NCBI GenBank assembly: GCA_036971715.1 | Contig: JAVHJL010000012.1 | Coordinates: forward strand, 62,001 to 126,000 | DNA from: Arthrobotrys musiformis | Taxonomy: Eukaryota; Ascomycota; Orbiliomycetes; Orbiliales; Orbiliaceae | Direction: 5' to 3' | Length of the DNA: 64,000 bases | In this document: positions 45,100-55,724 of the stretch, piece after piece | How the letters are laid out: each line of letters starts with the position of its first letter | How positions within the stretch are numbered: position 1 is the first letter of the stretch | The notes under the pieces: generated by a model | Told to the model about the DNA's origin: nothing | The model's database searches: none | Seen by the model: only the letters and a program-made list of their open reading frames with translations | Made by a program: the position numbers and the translations under genes

Positions 45100-47590
45100 T
45101 GAGGATAGGCACTGGAGACGGGAACTTATAGCGATGAGTTTGGTAGTAACGATTGAGACAAAAGTCCATTATCCTGTGAAAATGAGCGATCTCTTATATA
45201 CAAGATGGTTTCTGATTTCATAAGAACGGACATCGAAGCTAGGTCTGTAGCATCGACGTATCGACGCATCGACAAGCACGTCGGTGGCACAGCAAGATAT
45301 CTTATATCCACTACCACATGCGTTATTTTTTAGCCTGAGAAGTGTGGTCCGACTAGTCCTAGGCAGGGGCCGTTTTCGATTACCATCCGCCAATGAGCAT
45401 GCGCCTACGCCCACTTTGAGGCCGTCGGCTTAATCACGGAATTCAATATTTTGTGATACCGGATCAGCCGAGACTCATGTGCCGTCTCGTTTTCGCGCTA
45501 GAGACCCGACAGAATGGTAAACTATTGCATATTCGCTCGATTGAGGTCGAATGACCGAAGCCTGCCAGTGGGGGTGGGTGGATCGTCGTTAAATATGTCC
45601 TGACCGAGACGAAATATATCAATCTTGGGACATCCGCGATGCGTTGGGCGACGCTAACGGCTCGTATTCAGGTTGAGAGCCATTGAGGTCCTATAGTAAA
45701 GTGTTGATATAGAGGTGTTGCAACGGTCTTAATCGCGCTCACCTGTCGGCTCCAAAATTAGCTCCAGATATCACGCCACCGGCCAAATTTAATCGGGTCC
45801 ACGGGTTTTGTGAATAAATCCTTTGGCAATTGAAGCGCTCGTCAATGCGCATTCCAGCTTGCTACTTGAAATGTGGGGCTTAACTGTGACACCATGTTGG
45901 AATTTGCCATCGGTGAAATCCAAGCGATTGCAGGCATGATGCCTGTTTGGCTGCATGTCGTATAGAACCGGAGGTCAGCTTGATGGGTCAATAGTCGGCA
46001 GTTGTTGCCCCGATCCAGAGGCCGCGCAGCTGACTAGCTCAACAGGACCCTTCTGCGTATGATAGGCTCCCATGCAGTGGTTCCTTGAATTTTCGACCTG
46101 CCAAGCGCTAGCTCTTTTTCCCATTCTGTGGGGCCTCTTCAATCGTCTCGGGTTAATGGCCGAGCATGACCTCTGGCTGGAGGCATGTCGTTTGACTTTG
46201 TCGACTAAGGGAAAAAAAAAGCTCTAGCCTCAAACCCAGGCGCAAAAACCCGACGGTGTTTGTGGCCATATCTCGATGTTTCGACGTCTGTGCAAGGCTA
46301 GTAGCTGGAGCTTTAAGGCAAGGAGTGAGCGACCGCAGACTAGTCTGTCAATGTTCGCGGGAGCTTGTACCACGTTGTGCCGCTGCCCCAAGCGTAACGC
46401 AAATCCGTTGCAGGGAAGTGACTCCCAGACTAACGCAAATCTAAAGGGCCCTGGTCCGAATATGGAAAAAACTGCGAATATGATCGGTATCGATTCGGAG
46501 ACCCGGAGATACGTGGAGATACGTCCGACCGTGGCGAAGACAACGCCCGACAACGCAGCCCCGTTCGGTCATGCAACACTTAGTTAGCGATAATGTGTTG
46601 TTTAAAATCGATTCAACATCATGTCAGAGCTGGTTACGAGACCGTGTAAGAGTGTCGAAGACTCACCGTAGTCTTTTTCCGGCCCCTCCAAAGATAATAT
46701 TGTGTCATGGTGACGGATATTTTGCACCGGCTGGTAGTTGGCCCCGAGACTGGTCCGTCGATATGTTAGTCGTATGTATGAAAGTGGACGAACTCTCTTT
46801 CGGAATCCCGACCGTAATAGAGTATGGAATCAAGGTCTTTCAGACGTCTAATATTCCTATTAGTGTATAGAAACTGGAATAGCACTTTGGCTTATTAAGC
46901 CTTAACGCTCAGAAATTTGATTAGACGCCACTCCTTTTTTCTTCTTCCTTTTTTTAGAACGGGTTCGACGGGTCATTGCATACGACTTGCTGGAAACTTA
47001 TGAGGTTGGATGTTGACGGATAGAAGAACGAGAGGGAAGGGAGAAAGGGTAGAAGGGATGAGAGAGAAAGAGAGAGGGAGAGTATTCGCAAGTTCAAATG
47101 GACTTGAGAAAGAGGAATCGCTAGCATGGAGCAGGGCGTATTCGCGTGGATTTAAGGGAAGGGAAACTTGGGAGCGCTACGCAGAAGAGAAGGAAATGTT
47201 GGTTAGGCTGGTAAAGACCAAGGAAAACACCGCGAAAATGGCGGTCCCGAGTGCCTTTTAGTTGTTCACGCGGTGCAAACTTGCTTTCGTCCAACCGAAT
47301 TCAAGGCTACATCTAACCTCCACTGTCTTAAGGTAAGGAATATTCGAGGGTGTGCCCGATGCGGTGTGGGAAATGAGCAGCGAGGCTGCCAAGGTCACCC
47401 GGACTTCAATGGATCAAAAATTACGTTTCATGAGTCTCTTTCTACGGATTGGGCTTACGAGAGCTACGAGAGCTACTATATCGCTATATTGTGGATTTAA
47501 AATTGGTATTGCATTTCTTGACGACTAAGATACAGGAACAAAGGGACAAATAGAATCGCATGTATCCAAAGTGAGTATGATGAGGCAGGA
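45100..47590. other. Long region without a supported gene
   Basis: About 2.5 kb. ORFs at 46230-46587 are open on both strands without domains. An Arg/Glu-rich ORF at 47010-47261 looks like low-complexity AG-rich sequence. Nothing is called. Confidence 0.35.
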
Positions 47591-47594
47591 CGCA

Positions 47595-48391
47595 TCAATT
47601 CATCTTTTTAATAACTCGACTACCATCCTTCTTCTTCAAGGTAGGAACGGTCATGCATTCCGGCATTGTGACCTTCGTAGGTTTTGTACGACGTTCTGAC
47701 TTCTTAGATAAGCTCCGGGGACGTTTCGACCGCTTCTTTTTGAGCTCTCGGGGTCTGAGTCTAGCTGCTGAGTCTGGTATCGGTTGTGGTGCTTGAGGCT
47801 CATGAATTTCTTTATTTGATGCGAGCAGCGGTGGTGGAATATTGTTCGGTCTATTGGGGTCTCGATCTGGGTTATCTGGGTTTATGGATTGGGTGGATGG
47901 CGATCGGGAATGCGGATCCAAGCGAGGTTTTTTCGTGTGGCAGGTTTCGTCGAGACATTGGCGACTATGATCCAATTCCACCTCTGTGGGTGTCTCCGAA
48001 TACGCTCCTGAATCTAAAGAAAGTAGTGGATTTTGGAGCGGATACAACCCCGAGCCCCAGACTAGGCAAGCTTACCTGCGTACCATTGCTTGTGTTCTTT
48101 CCCAGGAACCAGAAGAGTTGTCTCTGAAAATTCCGTTTGAATCGTTTCCGTATACATAGAAGGCATGTCTGCTATACGATGCTTTGGTGATGCGCTGCGA
48201 ATAAGTTCTCCGACGTCAAGTAGATCAATATTAATATATTCTGAATCATCAAAAGAAACCTCACTTCGAGCTGGTCTCGTATGCGTCCCATGCATGCAAC
48301 TTGAGCTTCTAGGTTGGGCCGTCTCAAATTTGCAAATCCGCCGTCCTAGTTCGACCAGGATTTTGCAGAATACCTTCAAATAAGTACGCAT
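47595..48391 (-). CDS. Orphan nuclear-type protein, two exons, 244 aa
   Basis: Exons are 48391-48076 and 48013-47595. The 62-nt intron (GTAAGC...TTTAG) is phase 1 and joins the two frames cleanly. The N-terminal part has a helical start and acidic segments (DDSEYINIDLLDVGELIRSA). The middle is Pro/Asn-rich and disordered (NPDNPDRDPNRPNNIPPP). The C-terminus is strongly basic (ELKKKRSKRPRSLSKKSERR), a likely nuclear localisation signal. No known domain. Confidence 0.6.
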
Positions 48392-48399
48392 ACATACAT

Positions 48400-49540
48400 A
48401 ACCTCAGCCCCACCTTCAACTCAGTCGTTTAGGACCCCCCCTTGAGTTTCTTCGATATACTGCAGGGCCCGCACTTTTCAAATTAAAAACAATAAAGAAC
48501 ACTGCTGCACAGTTCCATTGAAGTTGTTCGACGGCGAAGGTCGAAGGTGCCTAACTCGGCATATTAACGGCTGGAAAGTGAACGGTCGATCGCCGAACCC
48601 TCCTCTATTTGATCCCTGGCCTGTATAGCTCTTCTAAACTTTACAAGTCGATCTTTGTAGCCTAGAAGTCATTTACTGCATTTATGTACGTCTATACCGT
48701 ACTGATTATAGTCCGGGGGACCAATTTGCTCTTCGCGTGTACAACCGCAAAGCTATTTAAAGTCGGTACACCCCTTTCGACGATTATTCATCATCGTACG
48801 GCAAAGGCCATATGAGACCCTGTAACCATTTTCCGAGCATGGTTTACTTTGACACGAAGGCGGGTAGTATCGGGTTCGAAGTGATCATTCACCGACTGGC
48901 GCCAACTTAAGAATCCACGCCCAAGTTCCATGAAATTTATGAGAATAGTATTCATCTTTGTTTTGAATGCTCTCCCGCGCTTACGTTGTGTTTTTTTGCA
49001 TTTTCGGTACCACGACCTTGTAGAAGACCTTGATCAGTCTAGCGGGCCGCCTTGGGGGCTCTTGAAGAGGATGGGAGTAGAAGGGAGATTCAGGAGGAAC
49101 GACAATTTCATCTCTATGCAGAGATAGTCCCAGTGCAGAGTGGTATTTTCCTCGCACAGTGTGAGGGGCTTCCCGGGACCCGTGGTTTGAGGATCCTTCC
49201 CGCGTTGTCCCCGGGGTCTTTCCGGGCCTCAGGTTCATAGTGCCCGGCCCCGCGGCCGAACACACCGAATATATAGGCATATATACGAGTATCAATATGA
49301 ATTTTGTTCAAGCTGCCAGTATAAATGATCTATTCCAAGAATGCACATGCCTCTACTGACCTCACAAATTTTTCAAATTGAGCCAGCTCACCCAGAATTC
49401 GACATTTTCATGCATGATAATGCATATACACGTAGCAATGGTACAAGGTCCCCTCTACTACTGATTTCGAGGCTACCCTCTTATGACCCCCAACTAGTAC
49501 TGCCCTCATCCTAAGATGTAATAGAGGCAAGTATTCCATA
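48400..49540. other. Intergenic
   Basis: No supported gene; several short overlapping ORFs on both strands at 48930-49311. Confidence 0.35.
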
Positions 49541-49544
49541 ATAC

Positions 49545-49552
49545 TATATAAA
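49545..49552 (+). promoter_or_regulatory. TATA box
   Basis: TATATAAA lies about 190 nt upstream of the ATG at 49740. A C/T-rich leader (49640-49735, repeated CCTCAGTCTCC) lies between. Confidence 0.5.
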
Positions 49553-49739
49553 ATCCGCTTCGAAGTTACGTTTTCATAGCTCATACTCATCCTCGTCTCC
49601 ATACAAAATCCAAGCTTATAGAACTGAATATTCTTAGTCAATTTCCTTCCTCAGTCTCCGTCCTCAGCCTTCTTCTTCCTTAATCTCCTTTCTCAATCGA
49701 AATATCCCTCCTCAGTCTCCTCCTCCCACCTCTTTGGCA

Positions 49740-50087
49740 ATGCCCGCCACTTTCCAAAGTGAAGATGGGGTGGATGCTGAAACGAGCGCACCAAGGGTCG
49801 AACTTAGAAACCAGTCCGCCAACGAGATCCCAGAAGACAACTTCCAAGAGCTTCTAAAATCTATTAAAACAGAAAATAAAAAGCTCCTGCTATCTATTCA
49901 AAATGAGAACCGAAAACTCGGTAATTCCACAAGGATGCCGCGGGAATCTATACTCATCCTTTCCTTGGCTTTACTTGTATGCGAAGGGATAATCATATCG
50001 CAGGGTATCGGAGTACTGGAGAACAACTTTAGAGCGATAAGGGACGCCCTTGAAATGTTCAGAGTGCCATTGATACACATACTGTAA
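49740..50087 (+). CDS. Small coiled-coil protein with membrane anchor, 115 aa
   Basis: The ATG at 49740 is chosen; the frame upstream has only TTG. Residues 1-30 are acidic and polar. Residues 33-62 form a coil with an internal repeat (LLKSIKTENKK / LLLSIQNENRK). A hydrophobic helix lies at about 71-90 (ILILSLALLVCEGIIIS), then an amphipathic tail. The organisation and leader match the gene at 42595-43098. The function is unknown; membrane anchoring is inferred from the hydrophobic segment. Confidence 0.6.
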   Translation: MPATFQSEDGVDAETSAPRVELRNQSANEIPEDNFQELLKSIKTENKKLLLSIQNENRKLGNSTRMPRESILILSLALLVCEGIIISQGIGVLENNFRAIRDALEMFRVPLIHIL

Positions 50088-50089
50088 CA

Positions 50090-52430
50090 CGTATGCCCGA
50101 CTGCAGCTGAGAGGGGCCTGGGCCTGGGGACTCCTCAGTGAACCCTCTACCTCTCCTACCTATCTACGACCCCCCCAGTTCACAGCAAAAAAAACTAGCG
50201 GAGGACTGGTCTCGTACCCAGACGTCACAAAGTGGAGGATCTCAATTTCTTGACAAAAAATATCTTATCTTTCTTAACAATTTTTCAGCAGAGTATCATG
50301 TAATTGGGGTCAATCATGTCATCAAGATATCAGAATTTAACGCCCTTTCATACACGTGCCTACATAGTAAAGAGCTTCGCTTCGTATCTATATATATCTC
50401 GTAATGGGGGTCTTGGTACTATTCGGATAAAATCTATACAAGTAACCGTCTTTTCGGTGTTTCTAAGTAGTATTCGCACAGCCCAGATATGTTTTATTAC
50501 TTCGGAAGATTTGTCGAGTTCAATGGTTCAATCTTAGCGACCCGTTTGCGAGAGGCGGCTCGAGCAAAGGGTGCAAATATTGCAAGAAAGAAAAGACGAT
50601 CAGGGCCTAAAGGGGGTCGAGCTGACCAGCACCGGTCTCGTTCGAACGTTCCCAGGGTCGGGCCTGTCATTCGATTGGTGAGAATTTGTCAGTGGCGGCT
50701 AACAAGGATAATCAAGAAATTATTGTATTGCATTTTCCATCGAAGATGGATGCTCAGATCCAGACCATTGCGTTCGGACCGGCACCTAAGTAGTTTCGCA
50801 GAAGCAAAAAAATTCCAAGCTCTAACATAAAATATACATCAGCTGTGGTCTCGTCCCCAGATCAGCTGCTATATAGTCTTTGCTCGCACCCGCAACTCGC
50901 CGTCCAACAGCGCTGCAGCGGAGCACATACGTGCAACGTATGCAGTATCATCCGGCATGCACCCAGGTCGAAGGCGACTTCTGCATGTGCGAGATATGGC
51001 AACAGCCGAAAGATCAATATCTCAAGTTCCTTAAAGACGCATGTTGAGTAATTCCGCACCACTGATTTTGCAATCATGCATGTTCCTAAATTTTCAATTG
51101 TCATGCATGTTATTTCTTCTTAAAACATCAAATATATATGCCGTCTTCGATAGCCGATGTATACGTATCTTTCGGTGTAATTGGCTGCTGTATATTCTTG
51201 CCCAACAAACTAGAAGCCCCAAACAAGGAACTAGTTAGTGGAGCTTAATGTGACGCGGGTTGATAACAGCCCTCAGAATCCACGTGCACGACTTGATGGT
51301 CAGAGCGGGAACCCGAACGGAAATAAAATTGATTCTCCTGCTGAAAATTAGTATTATTGTTGGTAATACCGGAATATATGCAGAAATGTGTGTACCCCCA
51401 ATGTCTGTCTGTGAGACCCACTTGCATGCAATTAGGTAATACCTTCGATACCAATTTGATCTGCAGGAGGAAAGAGCCAAGTACGTACATCGTAGATGTA
51501 TAGTGCGAAGGAGCCCGGGCGGGGTGTCATGCAGAGGAAGGTCGAAGTTGTCTTTAGAGATGCGCAAAATCCGAAGGAGCAATCCTTCCCAGCTTCCATA
51601 GAAGTGTGCAACAATGAGGAAGTGACGGAACATGAGCATGAGGTGGCCTAGAGGTTATCTAGAGCTTTCTACGATAGTAATTTTAAACTTAGCCCTCCGC
51701 GCCAGGTCCTGGTTTCGGGTCTGGTTCTGGTCCTGGTTCTGGCTCACGCTTCTTGTTCCTCTGGCAAAAGTTGTAAGGGCATTAGCTAGGATCTAGCTAG
51801 GATTAGTGAATGGGAGGACGAGGTCTAGGAGATCCGGATATCCGCCTTGTGACATAACTCAATGGCGCTAGTTAGTTCGGGTACACAAATGGTTTGTCTC
51901 GTAAACCAGACTGCTAGTTAGGTGTCGTATAGCTGCGGCACCCAGCGGTCTGGTTTACGAGGCAAAGCTCCACAGCGTGCCGGGCTACAACCGTTCGGTT
52001 TATGACACAATAGTTGGCCATCCGAGCCTAACGTCTAGCTCAAATTCGAAGAGCAGAGCCTACTCAATACTCCTCCAACTATTACCCAGAGGGGCAAGAA
52101 TTGTGAGGCGGAACCCATTCTAGAGCCCGCCCCAAAGTCAAGCCAGCTATAGAGCCATCAACATTCCCGCTGTCTGGCCGGCAATGTCTTGTCTCGAGCT
52201 CCCACTTGGAGCGCGTGAAGCTTAGCTCGAACAACCCAACATTTGACCCGTGAACAAGTCCGTGAAGCATTTGATACTGGCTATTATCACACTATAACGG
52301 ATTCTTGGAATACAATTGACCTCCCAGGCGTAATATTCGCGTTAACGGTATGTGTCAAGCAATAAACACCCCACCTAACTATAGCGCTCCCATCGAATCC
52401 ACCAACTTGTGCTAAAAATCTCGAGTTTAC
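50090..52430. other. Long region without a supported gene
   Basis: About 2.3 kb. A basic ORF at 50489-50830 and a minus-strand ORF at 51235-51639 have no recognisable domain or splice context. The inverted repeat at 51894-51967 is listed separately. Confidence 0.35.
51894..51967. repeat. Inverted repeat, about 21-bp arms
   Basis: TTGTCTCGTAAACCAGACTG is matched in inverse orientation by TCTGGTTTACGAGGCAA (about 51950-51967) with one or two mismatches and a spacer of about 30 nt. It may be a hairpin or a solo terminal repeat of a small transposable element. Confidence 0.6.
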
Positions 52431-52437
52431 GCATCAG

Positions 52438-52878
52438 GTGTGCTGCAAACCGGCAATCCAAGCCTTCGCGATCCAATCTATAAGCTTTCTGAAGCAGGAT
52501 GATACAGCTAAGGACAAAGTATATAAACAATTTATTAAAAATCTATTAAACTCAGATATCGATAGCGAATATCGGAAGGTTGCCTTGGATATGATTGCTT
52601 CTACATCCCAGGACCGGTGGCTATATTCTTGGATCGGCCATCAGATTCTCAAAAGCGCCGCACAGATTGAATTAAATAATAAAAAAAACGAGAGAAATAT
52701 GGAATCACCGAAGCCTAATAGAAGTCAAGCCATACAGAACACGCAGACCCAACACTCTGGACAAAGTGCTCGGGGCCGTAAATTGTTGAAGATTCAAGAT
52801 TGTAGGTGCAATCAACTTGGTGACCGAGAGGGCACCATCAGGTCGAAATCGACAAAAGCTGATAAACATGGACGGTGA
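52438..52878 (+). CDS. Member of the local WL-core family
   Basis: A frame of 146 codons is entered through a GTG right after a CATCAG acceptor-like site, so an upstream exon is likely. The helical lead is KVYKQFIKNLLNSDIDSEYR, then the core reads VALDMIASTSQDRWLYSWIG followed by HQI. A low-complexity basic/Gln-rich tail follows (NNKKNERN, NTQTQHSGQSARGRKLLK). The core aligns with 41543-41953 (V-x3-M-x2-S-T-x2-D-K/R-W-L-x2-W-I-x-H-Q-I) and less closely with 28221-28833. No known domain. Confidence 0.45.
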   Translation: MCCKPAIQAFAIQSISFLKQDDTAKDKVYKQFIKNLLNSDIDSEYRKVALDMIASTSQDRWLYSWIGHQILKSAAQIELNNKKNERNMESPKPNRSQAIQNTQTQHSGQSARGRKLLKIQDCRCNQLGDREGTIRSKSTKADKHGR

Positions 52879-52884
52879 TTAGTG

Positions 52885-53535
52885 CTGAACCCTGAAGAGT
52901 GCGTATACAGTACTGGGGTTTCCTCAGAACCTAGACACTGGCCACGAGGTGGCGTAACTTACCTGGAGTAGCTTCAATTACCGCAGTTGCCCATGTACCC
53001 ACCTCGGGAACGGAGAAATCTCCTGTCTTATTTTCTTTTTTATATCCCTTGCCGCAGTGGAAGTAAGGGGGGAGCAGTCGTTTTTCAATTAGTGCTATAG
53101 CCGCTCAGCACAAGATGGAAACTCCGACGATGTACATATACCTGAATGCCCCCCGCCGAAGGACTTCTCTCGAGCTCTCCCGAGGATAAATTATCAGATT
53201 TTGCTGAGATGTGGACATCCTTCCTTGTTTGTCGCTGTTATCGACCTAGAATGAAAGAACCTGGTGGGGAGTAAGAATTGCAAAAACGGGGTATGATGGG
53301 TACCTATCGTCGGGGCGGTTAGCTTACCGATAATATCATCCCTTCTATATATATTCCCACCACCCGGATCGTTATCTTCTCTTGAGGAAAGAAACCAAGT
53401 CCCACACTCACTTACCGAATCTATACTATAATATTCAGACTCGAAGCTGTCTTGCTCGGCCAGCCAACCTAACTCAATTCATAAACCCTTTGCCTCTAAT
53501 CCAACATATTGTTTCTGCTGCACCCAGTTTTGTTC
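52885..53535. other. Intergenic and promoter
   Basis: A TATATATATT element at about 53347-53356 lies some 185 nt upstream of the next ATG. No gene is supported. Confidence 0.35.
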
Positions 53536-53540
53536 GCATT

Positions 53541-54320
53541 ATGCCAAACTTCAGGGCTGCGTTCTCGAGCGTTTTGACTTCTATTTCTGAGAAGTTTTCA
53601 TTCACAGCAGGCTATGATTTCAGGTGCTGTGGAGACTGTACTATCGATATCGAACACCAAACATTAACCCCCCCTATGATTTTTATATACGAAAAGACAG
53701 GTACTAATGGGGATGCAATAGCCAACCAAGCGGGTAGGACCACTTGCCACGCGAAAGATTCTGAGATCACAGAATGGAGAATTTTGCACCCAGTTCGAAT
53801 TTGCGCCCCCAATCTCCCCAGTAACATATTAGAGGATGCCACGGTCCCTTTATATCCACAACCTTGTATCCAGAAACCTTTAATTTTAGGTATTTATATC
53901 TCGCTCTCCCAGCCAAGGGTTTTTTCTGACAAATGGTGTAATACTATAGATCAGAGGTTCCAATTCATCGTCGTGGATAGAGCCGATTCTAAAATTGCAC
54001 CGAAGGCCGTTAATTACTCTCGTCCTAACGTTCGGGTCGCGAAAGATAAACATACGGACTCCCCTGGTCCAATATTATTTACCACGGAGCGAGGGACAGC
54101 CATCGGAGACACCGTTGAGTACTCAATCCGGGGTGACATTGCTATCGCGTTGACGGTTGACGCCCGGCTGGAGACCAAAAAGATCACCCATCGGGATGGA
54201 GGGGGGGGATCTCTCGATTTGGATTCCGAAAGAGGGCAGGAAACCGAAAAGCACAAGCAGCGTCGACGGAGTTTGAGCCAGGAATATGAACTTATACCAT
54301 TACCTGGCCCTTGGATATAG
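53541..54320 (+). CDS. Orphan protein, 259 aa
   Basis: The ATG at 53541 is preferred to the earlier in-frame codons because of the TATA element at 53347. Single exon. Residues 1-200 look globular and beta-rich (GYDFRCCGDCTIDIEHQTLT, PLILGIYISLSQPRVFSDKW, RFQFIVVDRADSKIAPKAV). Residues 205-235 resemble a further beta unit (TVEYSIRGDIAIALTVDAR). The tail is polar and basic (ETEKHKQRRRSLSQEYELIP). No family is recognised. Confidence 0.6.
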   Translation: MPNFRAAFSSVLTSISEKFSFTAGYDFRCCGDCTIDIEHQTLTPPMIFIYEKTGTNGDAIANQAGRTTCHAKDSEITEWRILHPVRICAPNLPSNILEDATVPLYPQPCIQKPLILGIYISLSQPRVFSDKWCNTIDQRFQFIVVDRADSKIAPKAVNYSRPNVRVAKDKHTDSPGPILFTTERGTAIGDTVEYSIRGDIAIALTVDARLETKKITHRDGGGGSLDLDSERGQETEKHKQRRRSLSQEYELIPLPGPWI

Positions 54321-54699
54321 AAAAAGGATTACATTAATTATCAATTAAATTTTGTAATTAACGCAGTGAAAATCCAGTTTCTGCCGTTAGGGTGTTCATT
54401 ACCTGTTGTAGACCTTTACTGGCGTTTCGGAAAGAAAGGTACCACCAATATATGGGCTCGTTTATTTAATTGAGTTGAGGCTTGATTGATTATAGGTCGT
54501 TACTTTGTAAAGGTAAAGTTCTCCCAATTTTGATGGATTGACGTTTGCCTGACGCTCTCGCGGGAGGTAGCACTGGCCCCACTTGTCTGTAAGCTAACAG
54601 AGTAATACTTAGCCCGCCAAACAGTCGAGGCTATCCGCTTTTCCGCTGAGCATTCGGACTGTCCTACGTCTGAGATGTTTATTAGTTCAGCGTAGCAAT

Positions 54700-54940
54700 A
54701 TGTCAGGAATGGTAGACAAAATATTTAAGAGCGAATCAGTACTATGGGGATGGCTTTTCGATGATGAAGAGAGTTTGGTTGTGCGAGCTCTTGAAGGTAT
54801 GCCCATCCTGTTTTCCATACTTAAGTAGTATACCCTGTCTAACCTCTCACCATTTCTAACTAGAATCATACAATTATCACTTACGGCTCAAACTTATCCT
54901 AAGATATGAAGTTAAAGAGAGCTCTAATGTGGAAGACTGA
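54700..54940 (+). CDS. Tiny spliced gene candidate, 57 aa
   Basis: Exons are 54700-54796 and 54864-54940. The 67-nt intron (GTATGC...branch CTAAC...TAG) is phase 1 and joins two otherwise unrelated frames into one open reading ending at a TGA. The product begins MSGMVDKIFKSESVLWGWLF, is acidic in the middle (DDEESLVVRALEES) and ends polar (RYEVKESSNVED). It is too short for ordinary ORF lists. No homologue is known; chance cannot be excluded. Confidence 0.38.
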
Positions 54941-55194
54941 AAGAGTACTCTACTTAGAGAAGATTTGTCGGGGAACACAACTGCATTATAGTTTTAGATC
55001 AAAATACCTGGAATATGGTGCGGTCTCTGTAAAGATGTCTTCGATAAGGCTAAAATTTTGGCAGCTAGCTAGCTTCAGATATGCATATGCACCTTGAGCC
55101 GGGCCATACCAGTCAAATCCTATACATAATTCACTGAGCCGTTGCAGAACACTTGAACTCACCCGAATTCCTCCCCACCGCCTCCTTTCTAACC

Positions 55195-55509
55195 ATGGAC
55201 GAGATTGGACCATTTGCAGAGCCACTAGGCGAGGACATGTTTGCAAAAGGGCATCTACGTCTGTTATTTCAAATTGAATTGGTGAAAATTGTCGCGGAAT
55301 TTCCGGACGTCAACTTGGGTAGCATAAGTGTATCACCGATTTCATACTTCTGGCAGGGCCTTGTTATTTCATGGGCTTTGATCAGAGACTCTATTCGCTT
55401 CAAGCCAAACATATTTGGTTTGTTTTACAAAAAAGTATTGCTGCTTTCCGACGGCATTCTCGAGCGTATGTTAGCATCCAATGCCCCGCCTATTCGCTTT
55501 ACCTTCTGA
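55195..55509 (+). CDS. Small orphan protein, 104 aa
   Basis: The start is ATG at 55195 (TCTAACCATGGAC, good context). The product is helical with moderately hydrophobic segments (LRLLFQIELVKIVAEFPDV, FWQGLVISWALIRDSIRF, LFYKKVLLLSDGILER). A perfect GTATGT donor lies at 55466, and an acceptor at about 55535 would extend it in another frame, so the C-terminus is uncertain. No domain. Confidence 0.4.
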   Translation: MDEIGPFAEPLGEDMFAKGHLRLLFQIELVKIVAEFPDVNLGSISVSPISYFWQGLVISWALIRDSIRFKPNIFGLFYKKVLLLSDGILERMLASNAPPIRFTF

Positions 55510-55724
55510 TGGTCGGTATTTAATCGATACAAGGACACCCCTATGGCGCAGCCGGCCATTTTGGTCGCGGGCCAGACAACAAGCCCCTCCCCCCTCTCAG
55601 AATATATTTAGTGACCGTTGGACCAAACTATTTTTAGAGACCCTATTTTCCCCGTTCCAATTGATCCGAATTTTAAATCAGATCGGGCTGCTGGGGACCA
55701 TTCAAAGCTGCTCCACCTGATAAC

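Noticed and set aside
45169..45414. Minus ORFs near 45.2 kb
   Set aside because: Two overlapping frames, both short and without features.
46230..46587. Antiparallel ORFs of about 105 residues
   Set aside because: Both strands are open over the same bases and neither shows a domain, so chance is likely.
48868..48890. GGGTTCGAAGT resembling a pol III B-box
   Set aside because: No A-box or cloverleaf fits upstream.
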